This document shows positions 17,462 through 26,733 of a DNA stretch of 64,000 nt, piece by piece (within the stretch, counting starts at the first letter, position 1; each line of letters opens with the position of its first letter). The position numbers were made by a program, and so were the translations under genes. The notes beneath the pieces were generated by a model. It was not told the origin of the DNA. It searched no databases and saw only the letters and a program-made list of their open reading frames with translations. The DNA lies in assembly GCF_001458255.1 (NCBI RefSeq), contig NZ_CYSB01000005.1, positions 215,748-279,747 of the forward strand. The letters run 5' to 3'. This DNA comes from Thalassovita autumnalis (GTDB lineage: Bacteria; Pseudomonadota; Alphaproteobacteria; Rhodobacterales; Rhodobacteraceae).

Positions 17462-18331
17462 TCAGAACCATTGCCCTGGTTCCATCAGCCCGAGGTCCAG
17501 CAGTTGACGTGAATGCCATTCAAAGGGGGCCGAGTTGTGCCAGCGGAAACTGTCGATATCGAACTTGGAGCCCGGGTTGCGCTTCAGCGCCTTGGCGGTG
17601 CGGAACGAACAGATGGCCGCGGTCAGATTGTGGTGCCAGGGGCAGGCGTAGGTGTTGTATTCTTCGTCATTGAAGGTGTGATCTTCACCAAGGCGCAGCT
17701 CTGGTTTGGCGCGGAACAGGGATATCCGGTCAATCTTGCGCCGTTTAGCGGGGATGTGTTCCTCATAACGCCAGCGCAACCCGCCAAAGAAATCCAGCTG
17801 GCGTTCTTTGGGATGGTTGTGATTGGCCGGATCGGGCCGTGCCAGTGCGTAATAGCCTGATTTGTCCAGATGCGCCGTGTCGAGGGAGACTGCATTGGGA
17901 TGGCGTTGCAGGTTTTCAGCGTAAAGGTCGACCACATAGGTCAGCATGGAAAACCGCCGCTCTTCGGTGTGGAAGGCCAGCATTTCGCCAACGGTGCGGG
18001 TCTCACAGAACGGGTAGAACAGGTATTCCGCGTTGTAGCAGTAAAAGATCCATTGGCCGATCGCGGCGTCGTTGATCTGATTGACGGCCTGCGGCACCGC
18101 GCCCTGCTGCAGGGTGTCAAAACTGATGCGGTGGACGGTGGGTTCAACATCTTCGGCCAGGCCAAATTCATCGGGCATGAAGACCAAAACGGTTGCAAAG
18201 CCGGTGTTCAGATGATGGCGCAGGGTGGTGTCAATCTCGGCCTCATCCTCGGCAAAGACCAGCGCGATCGGCCCTTTGGCCAATGCGCCTTGGCTGGTTT
18301 TGAGAAACTCTGCCAAACTATTGTAGTGCAT
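17462..18331 (-). CDS. Conserved protein resembling glycosyltransferase family 2
   Basis: A 289-aa protein. The opening [19 protein letters not shown] followed by [15 protein letters not shown] resembles the NExD...HH..G start of GT2_4-type glycosyltransferases. The rest ([36 protein letters not shown]-like basic region) is consistent with but does not prove that fold, and a clear DxD is not seen. The ATG at 18331 is preferred over one 17 codons upstream. It is divergent from miaB. Function is uncertain. Confidence 0.5.
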   Translation of the reverse strand: MHYNSLAEFLKTSQGALAKGPIALVFAEDEAEIDTTLRHHLNTGFATVLVFMPDEFGLAEDVEPTVHRISFDTLQQGAVPQAVNQINDAAIGQWIFYCYNAEYLFYPFCETRTVGEMLAFHTEERRFSMLTYVVDLYAENLQRHPNAVSLDTAHLDKSGYYALARPDPANHNHPKERQLDFFGGLRWRYEEHIPAKRRKIDRISLFRAKPELRLGEDHTFNDEEYNTYACPWHHNLTAAICSFRTAKALKRNPGSKFDIDSFRWHNSAPFEWHSRQLLDLGLMEPGQWF

Positions 18332-18476
18332 TGCTTGTGTCCTGCCTGCTTTGCGCCCAAACTCGGCCATATCGGTCTGCATTGCAAGTCACCCCCTTTG
18401 TGGTATAGGACGCCGCCTTGAAACCAAGCCGCGCTGCATCAAGATAGAGCGCAACAGACCGGGCCAGGATAAGCGC

Positions 18477-19814
18477 ATGAGCGAAGCGAAAAATAGCGAG
18501 CCAAAGAAACTCTTCATCAAGACCTACGGCTGTCAGATGAATGTCTATGACAGTGAGCGCATGGCAGAGGCGCTGGGTGGCAAGGGCTATGTTGAGACCA
18601 AAAGCCCTGATGATGCGGATATGATCCTGCTCAACACCTGTCACATCCGTGAAAAAGCGGCTGAGAAGGTTTATTCAGAACTGGGCCGTTTCAAGACGCT
18701 GAAAGCGGAAAAGCCGGATCTGAAAATCGGTGTTGCAGGCTGCGTCGCGCAGGCTGAGGGTGAGGAGATCATGCGCCGGCAGCCGCTGGTCGATCTGGTT
18801 GTCGGTCCGCAGGCCTACCACCGCCTGCCCGAGATGGAGGCCAAAACCCGCGCCGGTGAAAAGGCGTTGGATACGGACTTCCCGGAAGAAGACAAATTCG
18901 AGAAGCTGAAAAGCCGCCCCAAGGCGCGCCGTGCCCCGGCGGCATTCCTGACCGTTCAGGAGGGTTGCGATAAGTTCTGCGCCTTCTGTGTGGTGCCCTA
19001 CACCCGTGGTGCCGAAGTGAGCCGCCCGGTAGAACGTGTACTGAATGAGGCGCGCGATCTGGTGGATCGTGGGGTGCGTGAAATCACCCTGCTGGGTCAG
19101 AATGTGAACGCCTATCACGGGCAAGGGCCGAAAGGCACCTGGTCGTTGGCCGAGCTGATCTGGTCGCTGAATGAAATCGATGGGCTGGAGCGGATCCGTT
19201 TCACCACATCGCATCCCAACGACATGGACGATGACCTGATCGCGGCCCATGGCGAGTGCAAAAAGTTGATGCCTTACCTGCATCTGCCGGTCCAGTCGGG
19301 CAGTGACAAGATCCTTAAGCGGATGAACCGCAGCCACACCGCAGAGAGCTATCTGCGGTTGATTGAGCGGATCCGTGCGGCGCGTCCCGACATCTTGATC
19401 TCAGGGGACTTCATTGTCGGCTTCCCGGAAGAGGACGATCAGGACTTTGAAGACACCATGTCGCTGATCCGTGAAGTGAATTACGGCCAGGCCTTCAGCT
19501 TCAAATATTCGACCCGCCCCGGCACCCCTGCAGCAGAACGGCCGCTGGTGGATGACGCCGTGGCGACTGAACGTCTGCATCGCTTGCAGGCCCTGATCAC
19601 CGAACAGCAGCGCGCCATTCAGGACAGCATGGTCGGGCGTGAAGTGTCGGTTCTGTTTGAAAAGGCAGGTCGGTTTGAGGGCCAGATGGTCGGCAAGTCT
19701 GAATATCTGCACGCGGTTCATGTGGCCAATGCAGGCATGCAGGTCGGTGAGATCGCACGGGTGAAAATTGTCGAGAGCGGCAGCAATTCATTGGCCGGTG
19801 AGATCATCCGTTAA
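18477..19814 (+). CDS. miaB: tRNA-2-methylthio-N6-dimethylallyladenosine synthase MiaB
   Basis: A 445-aa radical-SAM methylthiotransferase. The N-terminal UPF0004 domain starts [18 protein letters not shown] and contributes cysteines at [15 protein letters not shown] and VAGCVAQ for one 4Fe-4S cluster. The radical-SAM motif is [14 protein letters not shown]-terminal TRAM domain follows. It thiomethylates ms2i6A37 of tRNAs reading UNN codons. The start at 18477 removes 42 residues that read through the divergent promoter. Confidence 0.95.
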   Translation: MSEAKNSEPKKLFIKTYGCQMNVYDSERMAEALGGKGYVETKSPDDADMILLNTCHIREKAAEKVYSELGRFKTLKAEKPDLKIGVAGCVAQAEGEEIMRRQPLVDLVVGPQAYHRLPEMEAKTRAGEKALDTDFPEEDKFEKLKSRPKARRAPAAFLTVQEGCDKFCAFCVVPYTRGAEVSRPVERVLNEARDLVDRGVREITLLGQNVNAYHGQGPKGTWSLAELIWSLNEIDGLERIRFTTSHPNDMDDDLIAAHGECKKLMPYLHLPVQSGSDKILKRMNRSHTAESYLRLIERIRAARPDILISGDFIVGFPEEDDQDFEDTMSLIREVNYGQAFSFKYSTRPGTPAAERPLVDDAVATERLHRLQALITEQQRAIQDSMVGREVSVLFEKAGRFEGQMVGKSEYLHAVHVANAGMQVGEIARVKIVESGSNSLAGEIIR

Positions 19815-20129
19815 GCCCCTGATTGGCTTGGATTTACATCAGAGAATCTCTGATCTTTGAGGCCTGTCCCATTGGGGCGGGCCTTTTTCAGGCAGCGGTA
19901 AGGGGACGTTCCGCTCGATTTGCCCGCCGAATTGTCGCCCCGACCACTGCTATTAGTGTTCCTGATTGCCATTGTTTCCAAATCTTGTGCAATCAGCCAA
20001 GGTTTCTCCTTCCTTTAAGAGGGAGAAATGTTAAGCTTAACGAATAATTACTTTGTCGAAGCACCCTTTTCTGCTGAAACCTGGGGCGGCTTCGTGGGGA
20101 CACGAAACATAAGGACAGGGCTGGCGAAA
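19815..20129. other. Intergenic region between miaB and the OmpA-type gene
   Basis: About 315 bp without a gene. It holds the miaB terminator (19860-19888), then an AT-richer stretch that probably contains the promoter of the OmpA-type gene. A short dyad (TTTCTCC ... GGAGAAA, about 20003-20029) lies in it. Confidence 0.5.
19860..19888 (+). terminator. Terminator of miaB
   Basis: An 11-bp stem (AGGCCTGTCCC against GGGGCGGGCCT, two G-T pairs) with a 3-nt loop is followed by TTTTT. Confidence 0.8.
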
Positions 20130-20696
20130 ATGATGACCAAAGCATTTCGTACTGCAATGGCTTGTGCTGTGGTGTCGGTTCTGGGCGTAACCTCGACGAT
20201 GCAGTCGGCTATGGCGCAGCAATCTACCACGGTGCGGAGCGAACGTTATATTCCAACCATCTGGATCGACCCGGACGGTTGTGAGCATTGGGTGATGGAT
20301 GATGGTGCCGAAGGCTACATGACACCACACCTGACCAAAGAGGGTCTGCCGGTTTGCCGTGACCTGAACCTTTGTGGCACCGTGAACACCGATCAGCTGT
20401 TTGCAACCGACAGCTACCGGATCAACTCTGCTGGACGTCAGCGTCTGGCGGATTTCTTCAACTCGGCGTCAGCGCGGGCCTTTGTGATTGTTGGTCACAC
20501 CGACAGCCGGGCCTCGGACAGCTACAACATGAAGCTGAGCTACAACCGGGCCAACTCGGTGGCGAAAGTGGCCGCTGGCGTTGGGGCGCAGGTGATCGAT
20601 GTGCGTGGCTACGGTGAGCGGATGCCGGTGGCGTCAAACTCGACCGCCGCTGGCATGCAGAAAAACCGCCGCGTTGAAATCCTGTGTTTCCAGTAA
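20130..20696 (+). CDS. OmpA-family exported protein
   Basis: A 188-aa protein with a signal peptide (cleavage after QSAMA) and a C-terminal OmpA/peptidoglycan-binding domain: TDQLFATDSYRINSAGRQRL, then FVIVGHTDSRASDSYNMKLS and RGYGERMPVASNSTAAGMQK. Between them, residues about 48-75 form a short domain (IWIDPDGCEHWVMDDGAEGY) that recurs in the next gene. Two adjacent ATG codons (20130, 20133) are possible starts. It is likely a periplasmic or outer-membrane protein bound to peptidoglycan. Confidence 0.85.
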   Translation: MMTKAFRTAMACAVVSVLGVTSTMQSAMAQQSTTVRSERYIPTIWIDPDGCEHWVMDDGAEGYMTPHLTKEGLPVCRDLNLCGTVNTDQLFATDSYRINSAGRQRLADFFNSASARAFVIVGHTDSRASDSYNMKLSYNRANSVAKVAAGVGAQVIDVRGYGERMPVASNSTAAGMQKNRRVEILCFQ

Positions 20697-20712
20697 CCGA
20701 GGGAGAGAGACT

Positions 20713-21027
20713 ATGACTTTGGTAAAAGCCACAATGGCCCTCGCAGTTGCTGGTCTGATGGCCGCCTGTACCACCGGTGGTCACGCCCCAGTGCAGGGGG
20801 ACAAAACGCGCGACCGCGGCACCGACAAGAAACACCTTAGCCAATTGGTGGCGGGCATTTGGGTTGACCCGAACGGCTGTGATCACTGGATCATCGACGA
20901 TGGTGTGGAAGGCTACGCGGATGCGCGCCGTGACAAATACGGCAAGCCGGTCTGTTCGAACGTGGCACCACCGGAAACGGCCACAGGCCCGTTTAAGGAT
21001 GGCACCCGGATCTTCGACCCGCTGTAA
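20713..21027 (+). CDS. Small lipoprotein sharing a domain with the upstream OmpA-type protein
   Basis: A 104-aa protein with a lipobox (GLMAAC) after a short hydrophobic leader. The mature part contains GIWVDPNGCDHWIIDDGVEG and GKPVCS, matching the IWIDPDGCEHWVMDDGAEGY segment and GLPVCR of the preceding gene. The two are 16 bp apart, so they are probably co-transcribed and functionally linked at the cell envelope. The ATG at 20713 follows GGGAGAGAG. No named family was recognised. Confidence 0.75.
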   Translation: MTLVKATMALAVAGLMAACTTGGHAPVQGDKTRDRGTDKKHLSQLVAGIWVDPNGCDHWIIDDGVEGYADARRDKYGKPVCSNVAPPETATGPFKDGTRIFDPL

Positions 21028-21055
21028 AGCACGCGACATCCCGAGAAGAACGCTC

Positions 21056-21085
21056 AGCCGCCGGTGCACAAACCGGCGGCTTTTC
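21056..21085 (+). terminator. Terminator after the lipoprotein gene
   Basis: A perfect 10-bp stem (AGCCGCCGGT against ACCGGCGGCT) with a 6-nt loop is followed by TTTT. Confidence 0.85.
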
Positions 21086-21203
21086 TGTGCCGGAACTGTC
21101 ACAATTAGACACTACATCTTGCGGAGAGGGGGCGTGTTTGGCACCATTGGGCCTAGGCCCCCGACTCAAATTTTGGGATTTGACCTCAGCTAAGGAGATC
21201 TAT

Positions 21204-22226
21204 TTGCCTACCAGCGTTCTGACCCCCAATGACCCCGACAGCCTCAGCGAAGCGGTACTGGAATTCCCCGACAATCGTTTGCTGATCGACCTTTGTGGCG
21301 AGTATGACCGCAACTTGGCGGCCATAGAGCAGAAGATGGGGGTGCATATCCTGCGCCGGGGCAATCAACTGTCAGTGCATGGTGGCAGCGAAGCGGTGGC
21401 CGAATGTGAAACAGTACTGCGCGGTCTTTATGAGCGTCTGGAGGAAGGGCGCGACGTTGAAACCGGTGACATCGACCGCGAAATTCGTATGGGCCCTGCC
21501 GATTCTGTTACTGCGGATCATGGCGCCCGCGATGGCGACCAGCTGGAAATGTTCCGCGGTGGCCGGGTTGAGATCAAAACCCGCAAGAAACGGGTCGAGC
21601 CGCGCACCGAAGCGCAGCAGGCCTATGTGCAGAATCTGTTTCAGAATGAACTGGCCTTTGGTATTGGCCCGGCGGGGACCGGCAAGACCTATCTGGCGGT
21701 GGCCGCAGGTGTGTCGATGTTCATTGATGGTGCCGTGGACCGGATCATCCTCAGCCGCCCTGCCGTGGAGGCCGGGGAGAAACTGGGCTACCTGCCGGGC
21801 GACATGAAAGACAAAGTCGACCCCTATATGCAGCCGCTTTATGACGCGCTGAACGACTTCCTGCCGGCCAAGCAGGTGGCCAAGCTGATTGAGGAAAAGC
21901 GGATCGAGATTGCGCCGCTGGCTTTCATGCGCGGCCGGACGCTGGCGAATGCATTTGTGGTTCTGGATGAGGCGCAGAACGCCACCTCGATGCAGATGAA
22001 AATGTTCCTGACCCGTCTTGGCGAAGGCTCCCGCATGGTGATTACTGGCGACCGCAGTCAGGTGGACCTGCCACGCGGCGTTTCTTCGGGCCTGCATGAT
22101 GCCGAGCGTCTGTTGAAACAGATCCCCAAGATCAGCTTCAACTATTTCACCTCCAAGGATGTGGTCCGTCACCCGCTGGTGGCCGCCATCATTGAGGCCT
22201 ATGAGGAAGAAGAAGCGCGCGGTTGA
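21204..22226 (+). CDS. phoH: PhoH-family ATPase
   Basis: A 340-aa protein: an N-terminal KH-like part, a Walker A motif in FGIGPAGTGKTYLAVAAG, and a Walker B region in NAFVVLDEAQNATSMQMKMFL with TRLGEGSRMVITGDRSQVDL. It is the cytoplasmic PhoH that travels with ybeY in ribosome and RNA metabolism. The start is a TTG at 21204 with AAGGAG a few bases upstream; there is no equally supported ATG. It heads the phoH-ybeY-corC-lnt cluster. Confidence 0.9.
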   Translation: MPTSVLTPNDPDSLSEAVLEFPDNRLLIDLCGEYDRNLAAIEQKMGVHILRRGNQLSVHGGSEAVAECETVLRGLYERLEEGRDVETGDIDREIRMGPADSVTADHGARDGDQLEMFRGGRVEIKTRKKRVEPRTEAQQAYVQNLFQNELAFGIGPAGTGKTYLAVAAGVSMFIDGAVDRIILSRPAVEAGEKLGYLPGDMKDKVDPYMQPLYDALNDFLPAKQVAKLIEEKRIEIAPLAFMRGRTLANAFVVLDEAQNATSMQMKMFLTRLGEGSRMVITGDRSQVDLPRGVSSGLHDAERLLKQIPKISFNYFTSKDVVRHPLVAAIIEAYEEEEARG

Positions 22227-22240
22227 TCCGGTTGCGCCAC

Positions 22241-22273
22241 CTCCGGCGTGAGTATTTGAGGAACATTGAAAAG
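22241..22273 (+). repeat. REP-like intergenic element, copy 1
   Basis: CTCCGGCGTGAGTATTTG followed by AGGAACATTGAAAAG, starting 14 bp after the phoH stop on the sense strand. An imperfect hairpin ending in CCTTTT follows (to about 22302). Confidence 0.65.
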
Positions 22274-22332
22274 GGCGGCGGCCAGCGGGCTGTCGCCTTT
22301 TCTTGTGCGCTCAATCAGGATATGGCGGGCCT

Positions 22333-22827
22333 ATGACTGTTGATGTGATCTTTGAAGATACACGCTGGGAGGCGGCTGGGCTTGTCCAAATGGCCGAGGT
22401 GGCCAGCGACGCGACCCTGCGCCATCTGGGATATGAGCCTGAGGATTGGGAACTTTGTGTGATGGGCTGTGATGATGCCCGAATTGCCGAGCTGAATGAA
22501 GAATTTCGCGACAAGGGCAAGGCAACCAATGTGCTGTCCTGGCCCTCAGAGGAACGGGGGGCTGCAGAAGAGGGCGGTGTGCCGCTGGCCCCGGAAGGAC
22601 CCGACCCGGAACTAGGTGATATCGCCATTTCTTATGAGACCTGCCAGCGTGAGGCCGAGGCCGCCGCGAAGCCGATGAGCGAACATTGCACCCATTTGTT
22701 GATCCATGCGACCCTGCATTTGCTGGGCTATGACCATATTCGTGACAAGGATGCCACGTTAATGGAGGCGATTGAGGTCGAAATACTTGGCAAAATGGGG
22801 TTTGCTGACCCATATAATGGGTCTTAG
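22333..22827 (+). CDS. ybeY: Endoribonuclease YbeY (rRNA maturation)
   Basis: A 164-aa UPF0054 metalloprotein. The zinc motif HLLIHATLHLLGYDHIRD has the three histidines spaced as H-x3-H-x5-H, preceded by LNEEFRDKGKATNVLSWP. It processes 16S rRNA ends and takes part in ribosome quality control. The ATG at 22333 is taken, not an upstream extension of ten codons. Confidence 0.94.
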   Translation: MTVDVIFEDTRWEAAGLVQMAEVASDATLRHLGYEPEDWELCVMGCDDARIAELNEEFRDKGKATNVLSWPSEERGAAEEGGVPLAPEGPDPELGDIAISYETCQREAEAAAKPMSEHCTHLLIHATLHLLGYDHIRDKDATLMEAIEVEILGKMGFADPYNGS

Positions 22828-22877
22828 CGGGGATCACCCCGTGACAGATGAGTTCTGTTTGAATTTGGAAAGGTAAG

Positions 22878-23768
22878 ATGGGCGACGCACCTGAAGGCTC
22901 TTCTACGGCAGCGCACAGCGCGCAGCCAGAGAGCGACCCCCCGCAACCGGGGCTTTTGAAACGACTGTTCGGAGCCAAAGGCACGGCAGTGGCACTGGAG
23001 GCTGAGGCCTCGGCAAATGGCCACGCCCACCCGCGCGGTGAACACCAGACATTGATGAACACTTTGGCGCGCTACCGCGTGCGTGAAGTGGCTATTCCCA
23101 AAGCGGATATTGTGGCGGTGCCGGAAAGCATCACCAAGGATGAACTGGTGCAGGTCTTCCGCGACACCGGATTTACCCGACTGCCTGTTTACAGCGGCAC
23201 CTTGGACACCCCGCTGGGCATGATCCACCTGAAGGACTTTGCCCTGCAGCATGGGTTTAACGGCGGCCAGAGCGAAGAGTTTTCGATGGCAGGTATGCTG
23301 CGCCCGCTGCTCTATGTGCCGCCATCGATGTCGCTGGGGGTTTTGCTGCAAAAAATGCAGACGGAACGCCGGCACATGGCGCTGGTGATCGATGAGTATG
23401 GCGGTGTTGATGGGGTTTTGACCATCGAAGATCTGATCGAACAGGTTGTCGGTGAGATCGAAGACGAACATGACGCCGAAGAGGATCAGCTGTGGGTTGC
23501 TGAAAACCCCGGTCAGTATCTGGCGCTGTCAAAAACCCCGCTGGATGAGTTTGAGGAGGAGATTGGCTTCTCCCTCACCGACAGTCCTGAGATCGACGAA
23601 GAAGAGATCGACACGCTGGGCGGTCTGGTCTTTGTATTGTGTGGCCGGGTGCCGGTGCGTGGTGAGGTGGTGCAACACCCGGATGGTCATGAGATCATGG
23701 TGGTGGATGCAGATCCCCGCCGGATCAAGCGCCTGCGCGTGCGTCTGAAAACGGATGCAGGTGGGTAA
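22878..23768 (+). CDS. CorC/HlyC-family CBS-domain protein
   Basis: A 296-aa protein with paired CBS domains (VAVPESITKDELVQVFRDTG ... LQHGFNGG and MRPLLYVPPSMSLGVLLQKM ... DGVLTIEDLIEQVVGEIEDE) and a C-terminal CorC_HlyC domain with ESPEIDEEEIDTLGGLVF-like sequence. Lacking the DUF21 membrane part, it matches the YbeX/CorC group linked to ybeY in many proteobacteria, with reported roles in magnesium/cobalt efflux or ribosome metabolism. A GGAAAGG site precedes the ATG. Confidence 0.88.
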   Translation: MGDAPEGSSTAAHSAQPESDPPQPGLLKRLFGAKGTAVALEAEASANGHAHPRGEHQTLMNTLARYRVREVAIPKADIVAVPESITKDELVQVFRDTGFTRLPVYSGTLDTPLGMIHLKDFALQHGFNGGQSEEFSMAGMLRPLLYVPPSMSLGVLLQKMQTERRHMALVIDEYGGVDGVLTIEDLIEQVVGEIEDEHDAEEDQLWVAENPGQYLALSKTPLDEFEEEIGFSLTDSPEIDEEEIDTLGGLVFVLCGRVPVRGEVVQHPDGHEIMVVDADPRRIKRLRVRLKTDAGG

Positions 23769-23771
23769 CGG

Positions 23772-25301
23772 GTGCTGGCCGCTGCGCTGACACGATTTGG
23801 GGCGGCTCAGCGCCTGCCTGGCTTTGCGCTTTCGGTTCTGGCGGGGGCGATCACCGCGCTGGGGCAGGCGCCGCTGGATTTGTGGCCGCTGGCGTTGCTT
23901 GGGCTGGCGCTAGGTCTGCTGCGTATGCAGGCCGCAAGCGAAGCTAAAGCAGCGTTCTGGCGTGGCTGGGGCTTTGGCCTTGGGTATTTCGCGCTGGCCC
24001 TCAGCTGGATCGTTGAGCCGTTTCTGGTCGATATTGCCCGGCACGGCTGGATGGCGCCTTTCGCCTTGTTCTTTATGGCGGGGGGGCTGGCGCTGTTTTG
24101 GGGTGCTGCCGCTGCCGTGGCGCGACGATTGGGGGGAGTCCCACTTGCCCTGATTGCGACCTTGGCTGCGGCTGAACTGGTGCGGTCCTACCTCTTTACG
24201 GGGTTCCCATGGGCGCTGATCGGCCATCTGTGGATCCCAACACCTGTTGCGCAATGGGCCAGTCTGATTGGGCCCCATGGCCTGACCCTGTTGGCGCTAG
24301 CTGTTGCAACCGGGATGGCACAGTCGGCGCGGCATGTGACGGGGGGCGTGGTGACGCTTTCAGCCATTGCGCTGCTTTGGCTGGGCGGGGCTTATCTGGC
24401 AGGTGAGCCACAGGACCTGAAGGGCCGGCCGGTCGTGCGGTTGGTGCAGCCCAACGCGCCGCAGCATCAGAAATGGGATCCCGCTCATGTCCCGGTGTTC
24501 TTCCGCCGCCAGATCGAGGCAACCCGCGCCGCGCCGCGCCCGGATCTGGTGATCTGGCCCGAAACATCTGTCCCCGTGTCGCTGGATCGGTCCGAGGAAA
24601 CGCTGCAGGTGATGGCGCAGGCGGCGGGCGGGGTGCCGGTTGTCTTTGGCATCCAACGTTGGGAGGGGCGGCAAATCTATAACTCAGCTGTCCTGATGGA
24701 CGGTCTGGGGCAGGTCACAAATGTCTACGATAAGGCGCATCTGGTGCCATTTGGGGAATACGTGCCCTTTGGCGATCTGCTGGGGCGGCTGGGCATTCAT
24801 GGTATGGCTGCACGTGACGGGGATGGGTTTTCCGCCGGGCCGGGGGCGCAGTTGATGCCGTTGGGGGCCTTGGGGCGTGCCCTGCCGCTGATTTGTTATG
24901 AGGCAGTGTTCCCAAATGACGTGAACGCGGCGGCAGAGCGCCCGGACTTGTTGATGCAGTTGACCAATGACGCCTGGTTTGGCCAGATCTCAGGCCCCTA
25001 CCAACATCTGGCGCAGGCCCGCCTGCGCGCGATTGAGCAGGGGCTGCCGATGGTGCGGGCGGCAAATACAGGGGTTTCGGCGGTTATTGATGGCAAGGGC
25101 CGCGTGATTGCGCAGCTGGGGCTGGGGGAAACCGGACATCTGGACCATGCATTGCCACAGCCATTGCACCGCACGGTTTATGCCCAAACCGGTGATTATC
25201 TTGCCTTGGTTGCTATCATGGGGCTGTTTCTTGCCGTTATCACACTCAGGCGCTGGCCAAAGCGACGTTTGCAGATTGACCCGGGTGAACCCGAGGCGTA
25301 A
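23772..25301 (+). CDS. lnt: Apolipoprotein N-acyltransferase
   Basis: A 509-aa inner-membrane enzyme with several N-terminal membrane spans followed by a periplasmic nitrilase-like domain. The catalytic triad is readable as Glu in LVIWPETSVPVS, Lys in YDKAHLVPFGEYVPF and Cys in LPLICYEAVFP. It adds the third acyl chain to lipoproteins. The GTG start at 23772 lies 3 bp after the corC stop, as expected for an operon. Confidence 0.94.
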   Translation: MLAAALTRFGAAQRLPGFALSVLAGAITALGQAPLDLWPLALLGLALGLLRMQAASEAKAAFWRGWGFGLGYFALALSWIVEPFLVDIARHGWMAPFALFFMAGGLALFWGAAAAVARRLGGVPLALIATLAAAELVRSYLFTGFPWALIGHLWIPTPVAQWASLIGPHGLTLLALAVATGMAQSARHVTGGVVTLSAIALLWLGGAYLAGEPQDLKGRPVVRLVQPNAPQHQKWDPAHVPVFFRRQIEATRAAPRPDLVIWPETSVPVSLDRSEETLQVMAQAAGGVPVVFGIQRWEGRQIYNSAVLMDGLGQVTNVYDKAHLVPFGEYVPFGDLLGRLGIHGMAARDGDGFSAGPGAQLMPLGALGRALPLICYEAVFPNDVNAAAERPDLLMQLTNDAWFGQISGPYQHLAQARLRAIEQGLPMVRAANTGVSAVIDGKGRVIAQLGLGETGHLDHALPQPLHRTVYAQTGDYLALVAIMGLFLAVITLRRWPKRRLQIDPGEPEA

Positions 25302-25316
25302 CCAGTACACATCCCC

Positions 25317-25362
25317 CTGCCACAACGGCTTCCTGACGTGGCGGGCAGACCCTAATGGAGCA
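25317..25362 (+). ncRNA. SAM/SAH riboswitch upstream of metK
   Basis: The sequence CACAACGGCTTCCTGACGTG and the downstream TGGAGCA match the compact SAM/SAH riboswitch as I remember it. A 7-bp stem (25317-25323 with 25338-25344) encloses a 14-nt loop containing GCTTCC. That loop can pair with GGAGC at 25357-25361, which is also the metK ribosome site. Binding of SAM (or SAH) would stabilise the pseudoknot and block translation initiation. The class is known almost only upstream of metK in Rhodobacterales. Confidence 0.9.
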
Positions 25363-25367
25363 CTTTC

Positions 25368-26576
25368 ATGACAAGATCGAACTATATTTTCACCTCTGAA
25401 TCGGTTTCGGAGGGGCATCCTGACAAGGTATGTGACCGTATCTCGGACGCAGTTCTGGACGCCTTCCTGGCAGAGGAGCCCGAGGCGCGCGTTGCGGCTG
25501 AGACTTTCGCCACCACAAACCGTGTTGTGATCGGGGGTGAAGTTGGTCTGTCCGACCAGGGCAAACTGACAGAATTTGTGGGCAAGGTTGACCAAATCGC
25601 CCGTGATTGCATCAAAGACATTGGCTATGAGCAGGACAAGTTCCACCACGAAACCGTGGAAGTGACCAACTTGCTGCACGAACAATCCGCCCATATCGCG
25701 CAGGGCGTTGACGCCGCTGCCGACAAAGAGGAAGGCGCAGGCGATCAGGGCATCATGTTTGGCTATGCCACTACTGAAACCCCTGAGCTGATGCCGGCCC
25801 CGATCCAGTACAGCCACGCGATCCTGCGTCGTCTGGCGGAGGAGCGTAAATCCGGCGCTGAGCCGACGCTGCGCCCGGATGCCAAGTCGCAGATCTCGGT
25901 CAAATACGAAAATGGCAAGCCGGTTGGCGTGACCTCGATCGTTCTGTCCACCCAGCACGCCGATGAAAGCCAGACCAGCGAAGACATCCGCGCGATTGTT
26001 GAACCCTATATCCGTCAGACCCTGCCCGAGGGCTGGGTCCAGCCTGACACTGCATGGCACGTGAACCCGACCGGGACCTTTGTGATTGGCGGCCCCGATG
26101 GTGACGCTGGCCTGACTGGCCGTAAGATCATCGTGGACACCTACGGCGGCGCTGCGCCGCATGGTGGCGGTGCCTTCTCAGGCAAAGACCCGACCAAGGT
26201 GGACCGCTCGGCAGCCTATGCGGCGCGCTATTTGGCCAAAAACGTTGTGGCGGCCGGTCTGGCTGAACGCTGCACCATCCAGCTGAGCTACGCCATCGGT
26301 GTATCGCACCCGCTGTCGATCTATGCAGATCTGCACGGCACTGGTGAGGTGGACCCCGCTGAGATTGAAGCGGCAATCCCCAAGGTGATGGATCTGACCC
26401 CCCGCGGTATCCGCACCCATCTGGGTCTGAACCGCCCGATCTATGCGCGCACCGCTGCTTATGGCCACTTTGGCCGCACCCCGGAGGCCGACGGTGGCTT
26501 CTCCTGGGAGAATGTGGATCTGGTCGAGCAGCTGAAAAAGGAGGTTGGCAAAACCGCCTTCGCGCCGGTTGGCTGA
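25368..26576 (+). CDS. metK: S-adenosylmethionine synthetase
   Basis: A 402-aa MAT enzyme. [20 protein letters not shown] gives the ATP/metal-binding start, with [11 protein letters not shown] and the glycine-rich loop [15 protein letters not shown]. It makes SAM from methionine and ATP. Its ribosome site is part of the riboswitch directly upstream, giving feedback control by its own product. A strong terminator follows. Confidence 0.97.
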   Translation: MTRSNYIFTSESVSEGHPDKVCDRISDAVLDAFLAEEPEARVAAETFATTNRVVIGGEVGLSDQGKLTEFVGKVDQIARDCIKDIGYEQDKFHHETVEVTNLLHEQSAHIAQGVDAAADKEEGAGDQGIMFGYATTETPELMPAPIQYSHAILRRLAEERKSGAEPTLRPDAKSQISVKYENGKPVGVTSIVLSTQHADESQTSEDIRAIVEPYIRQTLPEGWVQPDTAWHVNPTGTFVIGGPDGDAGLTGRKIIVDTYGGAAPHGGGAFSGKDPTKVDRSAAYAARYLAKNVVAAGLAERCTIQLSYAIGVSHPLSIYADLHGTGEVDPAEIEAAIPKVMDLTPRGIRTHLGLNRPIYARTAAYGHFGRTPEADGGFSWENVDLVEQLKKEVGKTAFAPVG

Positions 26577-26602
26577 TCCACGTCTCAACATATGACACAC
26601 GA

Positions 26603-26630
26603 AAAGGGGGCTTCGGCCCCCTTTTTCTTT
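26603..26630 (+). terminator. Terminator of metK
   Basis: The stem AAAGGGGGC with a TTCG tetraloop and GCCCCCTTTT is followed by further T bases. Confidence 0.9.
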
Positions 26631-26733
26631 GCCTGGGCCTCAGAAATCACAGCCTCAGGGAAACTTTGCTTGGCATCACCTGTCCCAGCTTTCTAAGGTG
26701 TTCCCCAACAAGCATTTATCGGAGTTTCATGAC

